A stretch of 25,069 nt of DNA from a virus: the IMG/VR virus record IMGVR_UViG_3300044858_005604, positions 1-25,069 of that record. One strand, given 5' to 3'. Positions 16,166 to 24,374 of the stretch are shown one piece after another. The translations under genes and the position numbers were made by a program. The notes under the pieces were generated by a model, which saw only the letters and a program-made list of their open reading frames with translations, ran no database searches and was not told the DNA's origin. The first letter of the stretch is position 1, and each line of letters begins with the position of its first letter.

Positions 16166-17986
16166 ATGACGCAAGAACTAGACGGAGTTGAACTCCACCT
16201 AGTTGATTCAGTAGAAAAAGCCAGCCAATTTATGGCTTGGCTGGGTGAGCGGCGTCCACTAAATGCAATCGCCATAGACACCGAAACTGGAGAGCTTCCA
16301 GGCAACCCCAAAAACCATGCCTTATCGCCCTGGCACGGTCGTTTGAGACTAGTTCAGGTGGGGGATGCTCGTCAGGGGTGGGCAATTCCTTGGGACAGCT
16401 GGAAGGGCGTTTTCTACGATGCTATGGGCAGATTTGACGGGCCTATTGTCTGCCACAACATAGCCTTCGAATCCAAGTGGTTTGATCAGCAGTCGGAGTG
16501 GAAGATGCCATGGCACCGCGCTCATGACACCATGATTATGGCAAAGATTATTGACCCGCTAGGGTCAGGCGCTCTAAAAACACTTACAGAGTCTTTTGTT
16601 GATCCTAGGGCTGCCGCTTTGCAGTCTGTACTAGACAACAGTCTTTTAGATAATGGCTGGACTTGGGGAACTGTTCCAATCAAATTTGAACCTTACTGGT
16701 CTTATGGTGCTCTTGACCCAGTTCTAACCATGAAACTATTTGAGCGCTTTTGGGACAAGTGTGCCCCGGGTAAGCCATATAGCTATGCCTATGAACTGGA
16801 AATGAATACTCGCAGGATAGCTACTCGAATGGAGTTAAATGGTGCTCGTTTGGATCTTAATTACTCCAAGAAAAAATACGACGAGCTAATTAAATATACG
16901 GAAGATGTGTCTGAATGGGCAAAAACCCACCATGGAATTAGTGTAGGCAGTAATCAACAGCTAGTAGTTCAGTTTGAAAAACTAGGCGTTGAAATTACTG
17001 AGCGCACCGAAAAGGGACAAAAATCTGCTAACGCCGATCAGCTAAAGATGATTGTTCGTGACGGAAGTCTAGAGGCGCAGGAGTTAGCAAAAACTACTTT
17101 AAATTATCGACAGTCATTAAAGCTAGCAAATACTTATTTCTTAAATTTCTTAAATGACAATATTGGCGGGCTTGTTCACCCGTCTGTTAACACTATGGGT
17201 GCGCGTACTGGTCGTATGTCAATCCAAAATCCTGCGCTGCAGACTCTACCTAAGGGTGACGACACTGTGCGCCGTGCGTTCCTACCTAAAGATGATGACC
17301 ACGTCATCGTTACTTCTGACCTTGACCAGGTTGAGTTCAGAATGTTTGCGTCTTTATCGCAAGATCCAAACTTAATTCAGCTATTCCGTAGAGCAGATGC
17401 AACTGGCTCTGATCCATTTACTGAAATTGGACGTGAGGTCTATCAGGACCCCGCTATGCAGAAATCTGACAAGCGTCGTGCGCTCATCAAGGGAGTTGTA
17501 TATGGGCGTTTGTATGGTGCTGGCGTTGCTAAGCAAGCACTAACTGCTGGCGTGCCGGAGGAGCAGATGCGTGCAGTTTCTAACGCATTTGATGAGAGTT
17601 ACCCTGGTATGCAGAGATTCCAAAAAGCAGTCGAACAAAAAGGTCTGATGCGTCTAGAGACAGAGGGGCAAGGCTACGTAAACACTTGGACAGGACGTCG
17701 CTTGCCTTGTGATGAAGATAGGGTATACACCCTAGTCAATTATTTAATTCAGGGCGGAGCTGCCGAGGTCTTTAAGTCGAACCTAGTAAAGCTAGACCAA
17801 GCGGATTTGACTGATTTGCTAATCGTGCCCGTTCATGATGAAATAGTCCTTAATGCCCCCCGAAAGGACGCAGAAGAGATAAAACAGCTAGTTAGGAAGT
17901 GCATGACTACTACTGAAGGCTGGGCAGTGCCTCTAACGGCAGACGTAGACGGGCCCCTGGAAAACTGGGGCGCTAAGTATGCCTAG
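16166..17986 (+). CDS. Family A DNA polymerase with 3'-5' exonuclease domain
   Basis: A 606-residue replicative polymerase lacking a 5'-3' exonuclease domain. Exonuclease: D38-x-E40 (Exo I), N98 with E102 where Asp is usual (Exo II), Y180-x3-D184 (Exo III). Polymerase: TGR at 348-350 followed by QNPALQTLPK; motif A D385-LDQVE390-F-R392, with Asp at the position that is Ser in E. coli Pol I (DYSQIELR); motif B R438-x3-K442-x3-Y446-x3-Y450; motif C H557-D558-E559. Y446 stands at the site of E. coli F762, as in T7 polymerase. The gene has a weak ribosome site (GAAAG) and overlaps the resolvase gene by 8 bases. Assignment is firm. Confidence 0.95.
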   Translation: MTQELDGVELHLVDSVEKASQFMAWLGERRPLNAIAIDTETGELPGNPKNHALSPWHGRLRLVQVGDARQGWAIPWDSWKGVFYDAMGRFDGPIVCHNIAFESKWFDQQSEWKMPWHRAHDTMIMAKIIDPLGSGALKTLTESFVDPRAAALQSVLDNSLLDNGWTWGTVPIKFEPYWSYGALDPVLTMKLFERFWDKCAPGKPYSYAYELEMNTRRIATRMELNGARLDLNYSKKKYDELIKYTEDVSEWAKTHHGISVGSNQQLVVQFEKLGVEITERTEKGQKSANADQLKMIVRDGSLEAQELAKTTLNYRQSLKLANTYFLNFLNDNIGGLVHPSVNTMGARTGRMSIQNPALQTLPKGDDTVRRAFLPKDDDHVIVTSDLDQVEFRMFASLSQDPNLIQLFRRADATGSDPFTEIGREVYQDPAMQKSDKRRALIKGVVYGRLYGAGVAKQALTAGVPEEQMRAVSNAFDESYPGMQRFQKAVEQKGLMRLETEGQGYVNTWTGRRLPCDEDRVYTLVNYLIQGGAAEVFKSNLVKLDQADLTDLLIVPVHDEIVLNAPRKDAEEIKQLVRKCMTTTEGWAVPLTADVDGPLENWGAKYA

Positions 17987-18446
17987 GTACGTTTTAGCCA
18001 TAGATCCAGGGAAGGTGACTGGAATGGCCCTATTTAGCCTTGAGAGCCTCTCTGAGCCGGTTTTAGAGTGGGCTAAGGAGTTAGAACAGGACGAGGTTGC
18101 CGAGGCCGTACGGAGCGTTTTATGGGCTCCCGAGAAGCGTTTTCAGCTGGACGTTGTCTGTGAAAGATTTATAATCAATGCCCAGACTGTCAGGAACTCC
18201 CAGGCCCCCTATTCATTAGAGGTTATAGGCATAGTTAAGCAGTGTTTGAAGGACAACGGGCGTCAAATGGATGACATCTTCTTCCAAGCCCCCGCCGATG
18301 CAATGACAATGTTTGACAACAAGAAGCTTAAGAAACTAGAATACTGGTATGTAGGAGGTGGCGGACACGCATTAGATGCAATCCGACACGCCCTACTGAG
18401 ATTAGTAAAAATTGGCTGGAAACCAGTAAAATTGCTGGAATCTTAG
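17979..18446 (+). CDS. RuvC-like Holliday junction resolvase
   Basis: A 155-residue RNase H-fold nuclease. Acidic residues in the expected order are D9 in VLAIDPGKVTGMA, E62 in VVCERFII, and D133 with H137 in GGGHALDAIRHAL. This is the RuvC/resolvase active-site layout. It should cut branched DNA made during replication and recombination before packaging. It overlaps the polymerase by 8 bases, so the two are translated as a unit. A large inverted repeat follows the stop. The C terminus is short with no extra domain. Confidence 0.85.
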   Translation: MPRYVLAIDPGKVTGMALFSLESLSEPVLEWAKELEQDEVAEAVRSVLWAPEKRFQLDVVCERFIINAQTVRNSQAPYSLEVIGIVKQCLKDNGRQMDDIFFQAPADAMTMFDNKKLKKLEYWYVGGGGHALDAIRHALLRLVKIGWKPVKLLES

Positions 18447-18448
18447 TT

Positions 18449-18490
18449 ATTATCAAAAATTTCCGACAAACGGAAAATTTTTGTGATAAT
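18449..18490. promoter_or_regulatory. Large inverted repeat with a possible promoter
   Basis: Arms 18449-18465 (ATTATC, A5, TTT, CCG) and 18471-18490 are complementary apart from small bulges, around the loop ACAAA. The hairpin works on either strand. A candidate promoter overlaps it: CCGACA (18463-18468), 18-base spacer, TAATAT (18487-18492), giving a start about 12 bases before the helicase ATG at 18511. The element could be a terminator for the polymerase-resolvase pair, an operator, or both. The helicase ATG has only a weak ribosome site. Confidence 0.5.
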
Positions 18491-18510
18491 ATAAATAGAC
18501 AGAATGACGA

Positions 18511-20349
18511 ATGGAGTCCCGATTGGGCGTTTATGTAGAGCTTGAGGGCGATCACATAATTATTAATGCTGAGTGGCGGCTAAAAGAGGTCTGCAGAGCG
18601 CTACCTGGGTCTAAATGGGACTCCGATAAAAATGTGTGGCGAATTCCTGTTTCTTGGACTGGTTGCCTATCTCTCAGATCAACTTTTGGTCAACAGCTCG
18701 AGATTGGTCCCAAGCTGGCCGACTGGGCAAAAAACGAAAAGTCTGGACGAATAGACCCCTGCAATGTTCTCCGTGAAATAGAGGCAATGGAAGATGGTGA
18801 CCAGGACTTATTCCCACATCAAAGAGCTGGTGTTGAGTGGATTGCAAATGCTAGGCGAGGACTTCTAGCTGACGAACCAGGACTAGGAAAAACTGCTCAG
18901 GCAATCAGAGGGCTTAAGAAATTACATGAGCGTGGAGAGAATGTTTTTCCGCTGTTAGTTGTATGCCCAAACACTTTAAAGACAAACTGGGAGCGTGAGT
19001 TTGACCGCTGGTGGCCTGGAATTGATGTCCAAATAATTAAGGGCTCTGCCACACAAAGAAGAAAAGCTTTTGACCATGAGGCTCAGGTCTACGTAATCAA
19101 CTGGGAATCTTTGAGAACTCACTCGAGACTTGTGTCGTACGGCTCGATTGCCCTGGCACGCTGCACCGAGTGTGGCGGGCACGACTCCAAAATCACTCCA
19201 GCCCGCTGCGAAGTTCATCAAAGAGAACTGAACACCATTAATTTTAATTCTGTAATAGCAGACGAAATTCATCGATCTAAGGATCCTAAATCTAAGCAGA
19301 CTCGTGCTCTTTGGGCTGCGACAGGCGAAGCAGAATTTAGATTTGCTCTCACGGGTACACCAATTGCAAATAACGTAGTAGACCTTTGGCCTATTTTGCA
19401 CTGGCTGGACCCAAAGGAGTGGCCAAGCAAAACTAAGTGGATTGATCGCTATGTGAATACTTTTCCTAATGCGTTTGGTGCCTTAATGGTTTTAGGACTT
19501 AAGCCAGCCATGGAAACCGAATTTTTTGCTGGAATCAATCCTCGAATGCGCAGGATGCTTAAAGCTCGAGTTCTTCCTTGGCTTCCTGAGGTTGTTACTG
19601 ACCGCAGAGATGTCGAAATGGGCTCCAAGCAGGAAAAGGCTTATAGACAAATGCTAGATAACATGATGGCAATGCTTGAGTCTACATCTGCTAGTGACTT
19701 GGGCGATGGTTCCATGGAAGAGACCGAATATTCTGGTGACCTTATTGTAGCTACTAACCCCATGGTTCAAATGGGTAGATTAATTCAGTTTGCTAGTGCT
19801 TATGGTCAAATAGAGCTAACTGAAGCGGGCGAAAAAATGATTCTTTCCGACCCGTCCTGCAAGGTAGATGCCCTCATGGATGACATCTCGAATGGAGACT
19901 TTGGAGATGATTCGGTGGCGGTTTGTGCCGTCTCTAGACAGCTAATTGAACTTCTTAGTGCAAGAATGACTAAAGAGGGAATTAGGCATGGCCTAATTAC
20001 TGGCTCTCAAAATGAATTTGAGCGGCAACAGGCTATTGATGATTTTCAGTCAGGACGAATTAAGTGGATTCTGTTCACTGCCCAGGCGGGTGGTGTAGGT
20101 GTCACCCTTACCGCGGCGCGGAGACTGGTGATGTTACAGCGTCCTTGGTCATTGGTAGATTACAAGCAGGCTTTAGACCGTGTGCACCGAATTGGCTCGG
20201 AAATTCACGACTCAATCGTCATTACCGACTATGTGACCGAGGGTACGGTCGAAGAAAAGGTAATTGACACTTTGGGGGCTAAAGACTACAATTTCCAGCA
20301 AATAGTAAAAGATAAAGAACAGCTATTGAAAATTCTTAAGGACGCCTAA
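18511..20349 (+). CDS. SNF2-family DNA helicase/translocase with zinc-finger-like insert
   Basis: A 612-residue ATP-dependent DNA translocase. Motif I is DEPGLGKT (121-128), motif II D251-E-I-H254, motif III TGTP (281-284), motif V around TAQAGGVGVTLT (523-534), motif VI Q553-x2-DR-x2-R560-IG. The N-terminal ~80 residues, with LKEVCRALPGSKWDSDKNVWRIPV, look like the HARP-type or substrate-recognition part seen in annealing helicases. A four-ligand metal-like cluster C218, C221, C233, H236 lies between motifs Ia and II. It probably remodels forks or displaces proteins. The ATG at 18504 is out of frame and rejected. It overlaps the nuclease gene by TAATG. Confidence 0.9.
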   Translation: MESRLGVYVELEGDHIIINAEWRLKEVCRALPGSKWDSDKNVWRIPVSWTGCLSLRSTFGQQLEIGPKLADWAKNEKSGRIDPCNVLREIEAMEDGDQDLFPHQRAGVEWIANARRGLLADEPGLGKTAQAIRGLKKLHERGENVFPLLVVCPNTLKTNWEREFDRWWPGIDVQIIKGSATQRRKAFDHEAQVYVINWESLRTHSRLVSYGSIALARCTECGGHDSKITPARCEVHQRELNTINFNSVIADEIHRSKDPKSKQTRALWAATGEAEFRFALTGTPIANNVVDLWPILHWLDPKEWPSKTKWIDRYVNTFPNAFGALMVLGLKPAMETEFFAGINPRMRRMLKARVLPWLPEVVTDRRDVEMGSKQEKAYRQMLDNMMAMLESTSASDLGDGSMEETEYSGDLIVATNPMVQMGRLIQFASAYGQIELTEAGEKMILSDPSCKVDALMDDISNGDFGDDSVAVCAVSRQLIELLSARMTKEGIRHGLITGSQNEFERQQAIDDFQSGRIKWILFTAQAGGVGVTLTAARRLVMLQRPWSLVDYKQALDRVHRIGSEIHDSIVITDYVTEGTVEEKVIDTLGAKDYNFQQIVKDKEQLLKILKDA

Positions 20350-21284
20350 TGACAACCCCCAAACCAGTACGAATTTCAAACTCTGAGATTCAAACATTTA
20401 AAGACTGCCGTCGTCGGTGGTGGTTTACCTACTACCGAAGGCTTCGTCCTAAAGTTGAAGAATATACCGGAGCTCTAGCTTTAGGTTCTAGGATTCACGA
20501 GGCTTTAGACAGATACTATTCAACTGGTCAAAATCTTCTAGAGGCTCATGCTGACCTCGTCAGAGAAGATATGAAAAAGATGAATGATGCTTTTAGAGAC
20601 ACCTCTAATTTGGAGACAGAAGCAGAGCTGGGAAGAGTCATGCTTGAAGGCTACCTAGAATGGGTAGAGCTAAATGGTATCGACGCTGAACTAGAAAAGA
20701 TTTCTACAGAAGAAATAATTGAGCGCCCAATGATGGACGGGCGAGTAATTCTTCAGGGCAAGATTGACATGCGAGTTCGTCGCAAGATTGACGGAGTCCG
20801 CATGTTCCGCGACTTCAAGACAGTTGGTGGTTCGTTTGCTGACTTTGGATCAATTGCCCACATGAATGAGCAGATTCTAACCTACATGATTCTGGAGGAA
20901 GCGCAGAACCAAGAAGGTGAGCGTTCAGAGGGTGGAATCTTTACTATGCTTCGAAAGGTTAAGCGTGGTGCTTATGCTAAGCCACCTTTTTACGATCAAA
21001 TTGAAGTTAGACACAATAGATTTGCGCTTCGTTCTTTCTACGAGCGACTAGAGGGCACGCTAGATGACATTCTTCGCGTACGTGATTCTCTAGATGCTGG
21101 AGAAAGTCACTACAAGCACGCATATCCACGCCCGACTAGGGATTGCAAGTGGAAGTGCCAATTCTTCGCTATTTGCCCGTTGGTTGACGACGGAAGCGCC
21201 GCAGAGGCTGCAATTAGCGATGCGTTTGAGGTCGCCGACCCTTACGGATACTACGGAATAGAAAAAGAGAAGGGAAGTGAGTAA
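20349..21284 (+). CDS. Cas4/RecB-like PD-(D/E)XK exonuclease with 4Fe-4S cysteines
   Basis: A 311-residue nuclease. It has one cysteine near the N terminus (C20 in FKDCRRRWW) and a C-terminal C266-x3-C270-x5-C276, the Cas4/AddB-type Fe-S layout. Catalytic elements: H50 in GSRIHEALDRYY, D140 in GKIDMRV, D155-F-K157, and Q175-x3-Y179 (QILTYM). This phage-type enzyme should resect DNA ends for recombination. It is in a tight unit with the SNF2 helicase upstream (TAATG) and the Sak4-like annealase downstream (stop and ATG abut). There is no sign of Cas1 or Cas2, so a CRISPR role is unlikely. Confidence 0.9.
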   Translation: MTTPKPVRISNSEIQTFKDCRRRWWFTYYRRLRPKVEEYTGALALGSRIHEALDRYYSTGQNLLEAHADLVREDMKKMNDAFRDTSNLETEAELGRVMLEGYLEWVELNGIDAELEKISTEEIIERPMMDGRVILQGKIDMRVRRKIDGVRMFRDFKTVGGSFADFGSIAHMNEQILTYMILEEAQNQEGERSEGGIFTMLRKVKRGAYAKPPFYDQIEVRHNRFALRSFYERLEGTLDDILRVRDSLDAGESHYKHAYPRPTRDCKWKCQFFAICPLVDDGSAAEAAISDAFEVADPYGYYGIEKEKGSE

Positions 21285-22052
21285 ATGCCTAATGCAGTAG
21301 ATCGCAGTTTAACAATTATGGTTTATGGCGAATCTAAGGTTGGTAAATCCAGCTTTGCAGTAACAGCACCATACCCACGCCTCATGCTCGATGTTGAGGG
21401 TGGGCATAGATTCCTACCAATCAACATTAAGTATTGGGACCCCCTAACTGAAGAGCCACCGCTTGCGGATGGGACCTGGGACACTGTTGTAGTCAAAGTT
21501 AATAGCTATGACATTGTTATCAAGGCATTCCAATGGCTTCAGTCAGGAAAACACCAGTTCAAGTCCTTGATTATTGACTCCATCTCGGAGCTTCAGGTCA
21601 AGTGCATGGAAAACATCGCAGGTACAGAGCAGATGAAGATGCAGCAGTGGGGAGAGCTACTTCGCCACATGGGTGCACTACTTCGTGACCTTCGCGACCT
21701 GACAATGCACCCAACTCAGCCTCTTGAGGCTGTAGTACTGACCGCTATGGCACGTAAGGGGCAGGATGGCGTCTACCGTCCTTACCTACAGGGCCAGCTA
21801 GCGATTCAGGCCCCATATTTCTATGACATTCTTGGTGCAATCACAGTGGAGACGGAACCGAATCCAGACCCACTTCAGCCACCATACAAGGTACGTCGCA
21901 TGTATGTGGAACGTACCCCTGAGTATGAAGCTGGCGAGCGCGTCCAGGGACGTCTAGGAAAAGTAGTACAGCAGGGAGACCTCGGGGTCGAACGCATGCT
22001 GGACATGGTCTTCGGCGAAAAGAAGACAGAAACAACTAAGAAAACAAACTAG
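21285..22052 (+). CDS. Sak4-like RecA-fold single-strand annealing ATPase
   Basis: A 255-residue RecA/RAD51-core ATPase with Walker A G15-ESKVGK21-SS and Walker B-like SLIIDSIS (D98). Its length and lack of the RecA C-terminal domain match phage Sak4 proteins, which pair strands with an SSB partner. Here an SSB-like gene follows 11 bases downstream, and a Cas4-like nuclease precedes, the expected recombinase set. The start follows the previous stop directly. The C terminus is Lys/Thr-rich and probably flexible. The alternative is a generic phage AAA/RecA-like ATPase. Confidence 0.82.
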   Translation: MPNAVDRSLTIMVYGESKVGKSSFAVTAPYPRLMLDVEGGHRFLPINIKYWDPLTEEPPLADGTWDTVVVKVNSYDIVIKAFQWLQSGKHQFKSLIIDSISELQVKCMENIAGTEQMKMQQWGELLRHMGALLRDLRDLTMHPTQPLEAVVLTAMARKGQDGVYRPYLQGQLAIQAPYFYDILGAITVETEPNPDPLQPPYKVRRMYVERTPEYEAGERVQGRLGKVVQQGDLGVERMLDMVFGEKKTETTKKTN

Positions 22053-22063
22053 GAAAGGCAGTT

Positions 22064-22609
22064 ATGACTACTGTTAATTTCGCAGCGCTCGTCCAGAAAG
22101 CTGGAGATGCTGCTGCAAAAACAAACTATGAGCCTCTACCAGACGGCGATTATGAGTTCAAAGTAATCGAGGCTCAAGCTACCGTTGCTTCAACTGGAAA
22201 GCTTATGTTTAAGCTAACCAATGAAGTTCAGGGTGGCCCTCACGACAAGCGTCGTGTCTGGGACCAGTGGGTTGTAAGCCCAGATAACGAAATTGCTATG
22301 AACATTTTCTTTGCGAAGGCTGCAGCAATTGGTCTTAGTAAGGAATATTGGCTAGCAAACCCATCGCCTGCTATGGTTGAGCAAGCTCTACTTGGAAGAA
22401 CTTTCCGAGGAAAGGTTGCAATTCGTAGCTATGAGGGAAAGCCAAGTAATGAAATTAAAAATTACTATGCTTCTTCTTCGGCAAGTAGGCCAGCGGCAGC
22501 CCCTACGCAAGTAGCTGCGGCCGCTCCTGCTCCTGCTCCAGCTCCAGCGCCAGCGCCAGCCCCTGCTCCGGCTTCGCCTGTTGCTGAAACTGGAGATGCT
22601 CCTTTCTAG
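22064..22609 (+). CDS. Single-strand DNA-binding protein, DUF669-like
   Basis: A 181-residue protein. The first ~130 residues, containing YEPLPDGDYEFKVIEAQA, GKLMFKLTNEVQGGPHDKRRVWDQWV and a GRTFRGKVAIRSYEGKPSNEI strand, look like the DUF669/SSB-like fold found beside phage recombinases. The C terminus is a low-complexity Ala/Pro linker (about 145-171) ending GDAPF, which resembles the acidic, Phe-terminated tip by which SSBs recruit partners. A strong ribosome site (AGGAAAGG) precedes the ATG. The protein probably coats single-stranded DNA and supports Sak4-like annealing. It is followed by a hairpin. Confidence 0.8.
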   Translation: MTTVNFAALVQKAGDAAAKTNYEPLPDGDYEFKVIEAQATVASTGKLMFKLTNEVQGGPHDKRRVWDQWVVSPDNEIAMNIFFAKAAAIGLSKEYWLANPSPAMVEQALLGRTFRGKVAIRSYEGKPSNEIKNYYASSSASRPAAAPTQVAAAAPAPAPAPAPAPAPAPASPVAETGDAPF

Positions 22610-22616
22610 TAAAAAT

Positions 22617-22644
22617 GGCGGGGTGCTTCTACAGGCACCCCGCC
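22617..22644 (+). terminator. GC-rich hairpin after the SSB gene
   Basis: GGCGGGGTGC (22617-22626) pairs perfectly with GCACCCCGCC (22635-22644), 10 pairs around TTCTACAG. It is followed by TAAACTAAATTTTGG, only a weak T run. It starts 8 bases after the SSB stop and closes the recombination unit. Confidence 0.75.
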
Positions 22645-22665
22645 TAAACTAAATTTTGGACTTAA

Positions 22666-23676
22666 ATGAAAATTTTATTTACAGGCATGGGATCCCATCA
22701 TTGCAAAAAACCAACTAATACGAGTTTTTTTACTATTTTAGATACTGTTCTTTCCGAACATGCTGAAATTACCTGGGCATCCCCAGAGATGTCTTGGAAA
22801 CTAGAAGATCTAGAAAAGTATGATCTAATTATTTTTGGTCTGCTTCCCCCGACTTCCTTGAGCGCAAACAAACTTTATGGAGCGCTAAACGTACTTGGAC
22901 TAATGTTTGATTCCCCCAAGCTTAAGCTTGTCGTGGACAGCCCTCAGGTTTGGCAGTATAAAAACAGCATAGCTGCGTCTATTAAAAATCCTTCTATTCT
23001 TTTTGGCAATTTCTACGCTAAAAGAGAGGGTTATCAAAAAGCTTTAAAAAATCCTTCCGTTGTAGAAAAGGCAATTGCTCACATGATGGTTACTGAATGG
23101 CCAACCATTATTTACCCGAGTCTTCCTTGGAATACGGATGAGAAGGTAGCTTCTCTGCTTGGTTTCGGGGATGAGAAAAAAGTTTTAGGAGTGAACTTTG
23201 ATTCTTTGTTCATAGATCCAGAGACTCCTAGAATTGGCAGAAAAGACTACTGGTCAGTAGAAAACATCAAAAATAGCTGGCTTGAGTATGTAAACAAGTC
23301 AACAGTTTTTCCCAAAGAACCAACTAAGCTTGGGAGGAAAACGGATGATGACTATGCTCTGGAAGTTATCAGGTCCGGTGTTGGCTTAATTATTCCGCCT
23401 CAGGAAAGAACTTTACTTACTTGGTGGAACTATAGAATAATTCAAGCCCTAAATACTTCTACCCCGCTGGTCACCTACTGGCCTGACACTCAGGGGTTTA
23501 GCCCGAGTTGGTCTATGTTGGCTTATCAGGTAGAAGATATGTCTCCGGCTCAGAGGCAGCAACTTGCCTCTACCCAGAGGGGCGTCTATTTGGAGGCGTT
23601 GCCATCTACAAGCGAACTTTCCGCTGAAGTAGAAAAAATTCTGATAGTATCTAACTTAGAGAGGACTAGATTTTAA
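22666..23676 (+). CDS. GT-B-like putative glycosyltransferase (conserved phage protein)
   Basis: A 336-residue protein. N-terminal Rossmann-like half: MKILFTGMGSHHCKK, then a Leu-rich helix, a DLIIFGLLPPTS strand and a LVVDSPQVWQY segment. C-terminal half: SGVGLIIPPQ, then TWWNYRIIQALNTSTPLVTYW (253-272), similar to the GT-B segment in which a Trp/Ser-rich helix is followed by ALxxGTPV. I recall similar proteins in actinophages, annotated as unknown or glycosyltransferase. A donor, acceptor and target (DNA base or virion protein) cannot be named. No transmembrane helix is seen. The gene has only a poor ribosome site and follows the SSB hairpin, so it may have its own transcription start. Confidence 0.6.
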   Translation: MKILFTGMGSHHCKKPTNTSFFTILDTVLSEHAEITWASPEMSWKLEDLEKYDLIIFGLLPPTSLSANKLYGALNVLGLMFDSPKLKLVVDSPQVWQYKNSIAASIKNPSILFGNFYAKREGYQKALKNPSVVEKAIAHMMVTEWPTIIYPSLPWNTDEKVASLLGFGDEKKVLGVNFDSLFIDPETPRIGRKDYWSVENIKNSWLEYVNKSTVFPKEPTKLGRKTDDDYALEVIRSGVGLIIPPQERTLLTWWNYRIIQALNTSTPLVTYWPDTQGFSPSWSMLAYQVEDMSPAQRQQLASTQRGVYLEALPSTSELSAEVEKILIVSNLERTRF

Positions 23677-24111
23677 ATGCCAGAAATTGACAAAAATTGG
23701 GCAGCAGAACAGCTGCAGCTAGCAAAGGTTAAGGTTGGCTCCGGCAAGGCAATAATGAAATTGCTTGAAGCCTGGAGTGAAATCCCTGAACTTAATGAAA
23801 ATATGAAAAATGAAGTTTTATCTGTTTTTCCAGTTATCGCTAGAGGACATGTTTTAGTACAAGAAGAAGACGAAAATGACTACATATGGACACCGCTCCA
23901 GCCAGGACAAATCTCAGTTGGAGACACAGTTAGAGTTAAAGCAGATGCTTACAGTGACAAGCTCGGAACCCTCCACAACGGCCGCCGCGGCACAGTGGTT
24001 GCGGTTCGTTATGGAGACGTCATCTTCAACGACACCGACGGGAAAAAGCCAGAACTTAGGGGCGTCCACTACTCGCCATATAAGCTCGAAAAACGAATAA
24101 GAAAGTCGTAA
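23677..24111 (+). CDS. Conserved phage protein with C-terminal KOW/SH3-like domain
   Basis: A 144-residue protein. The N-terminal 60 residues are helical and acidic. From about residue 78 a compact beta-barrel pattern appears: VGDTVRVKADAYSDKLG, then HNGRRGTVVAVRYGDVIF, ending ELRGVHYSPYKLEKRI. This is typical of KOW/SH3-like domains that bind RNA, DNA or ribosomal or RNA-polymerase partners. I recall close relatives in other actinophages with no assigned function. It abuts the preceding stop and overlaps the next gene by TAATG, so the three genes form one unit. Confidence 0.65.
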   Translation: MPEIDKNWAAEQLQLAKVKVGSGKAIMKLLEAWSEIPELNENMKNEVLSVFPVIARGHVLVQEEDENDYIWTPLQPGQISVGDTVRVKADAYSDKLGTLHNGRRGTVVAVRYGDVIFNDTDGKKPELRGVHYSPYKLEKRIRKS

Positions 24112-24374
24112 TGAGAACAAGCTTTGAGTTAAAAATACTTGCCAATACTCTAGAAAAAGCTAAGAAAACTGCGATAGCAGAGGTTGGCAGGTTTTTAGGT
24201 ATTTCAGCAGAAGATGTAGAAGAAAAAGTATCTTTAGAGCTAAAAATTTCTTATCCGGAGGCTGAGACCATACCCGAGATAGAAAGCGCCGTAGAAGCTG
24301 GAATATTTGTGGTTACAGTGTATGGCTCTTTAAAGCAAAGTGTGGCTAAGCCTTTTGGATTTGACAAATCTTAA
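24111..24374 (+). CDS. Small protein of unknown function (87 residues)
   Basis: An 87-residue acidic protein with a beta-alpha-beta-beta look: strand FELKILA, long helix TLEKAKKTAIAEVGRFLG, strand VSLELKISYP, helix EIESAVEAG, strand IFVVTVYGSL. No motif points to a reaction. I recall similar small genes in actinophages but no function. It starts by TAATG overlap and is likely translated with the upstream KOW protein. The -35 box of the following gene's promoter lies inside its last codons. Confidence 0.7.
   Translation: MRTSFELKILANTLEKAKKTAIAEVGRFLGISAEDVEEKVSLELKISYPEAETIPEIESAVEAGIFVVTVYGSLKQSVAKPFGFDKS

Noticed and set aside
18504-18510. ATG at 18504 as helicase start
   Set aside because: It is out of frame with the helicase and soon reaches a stop codon.
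20349-21284. Cas4 as part of a CRISPR adaptation module
   Set aside because: No Cas1, Cas2 or array; phage Cas4-like nucleases next to Sak4-like and SSB genes are a recombination set.
22525-22575. Ala-Pro tract in SSB as a recent DNA slippage repeat
   Set aside because: Codons alternate between GCT, GCG, GCC and CCA, CCT, CCG, so it is an old protein-level linker.
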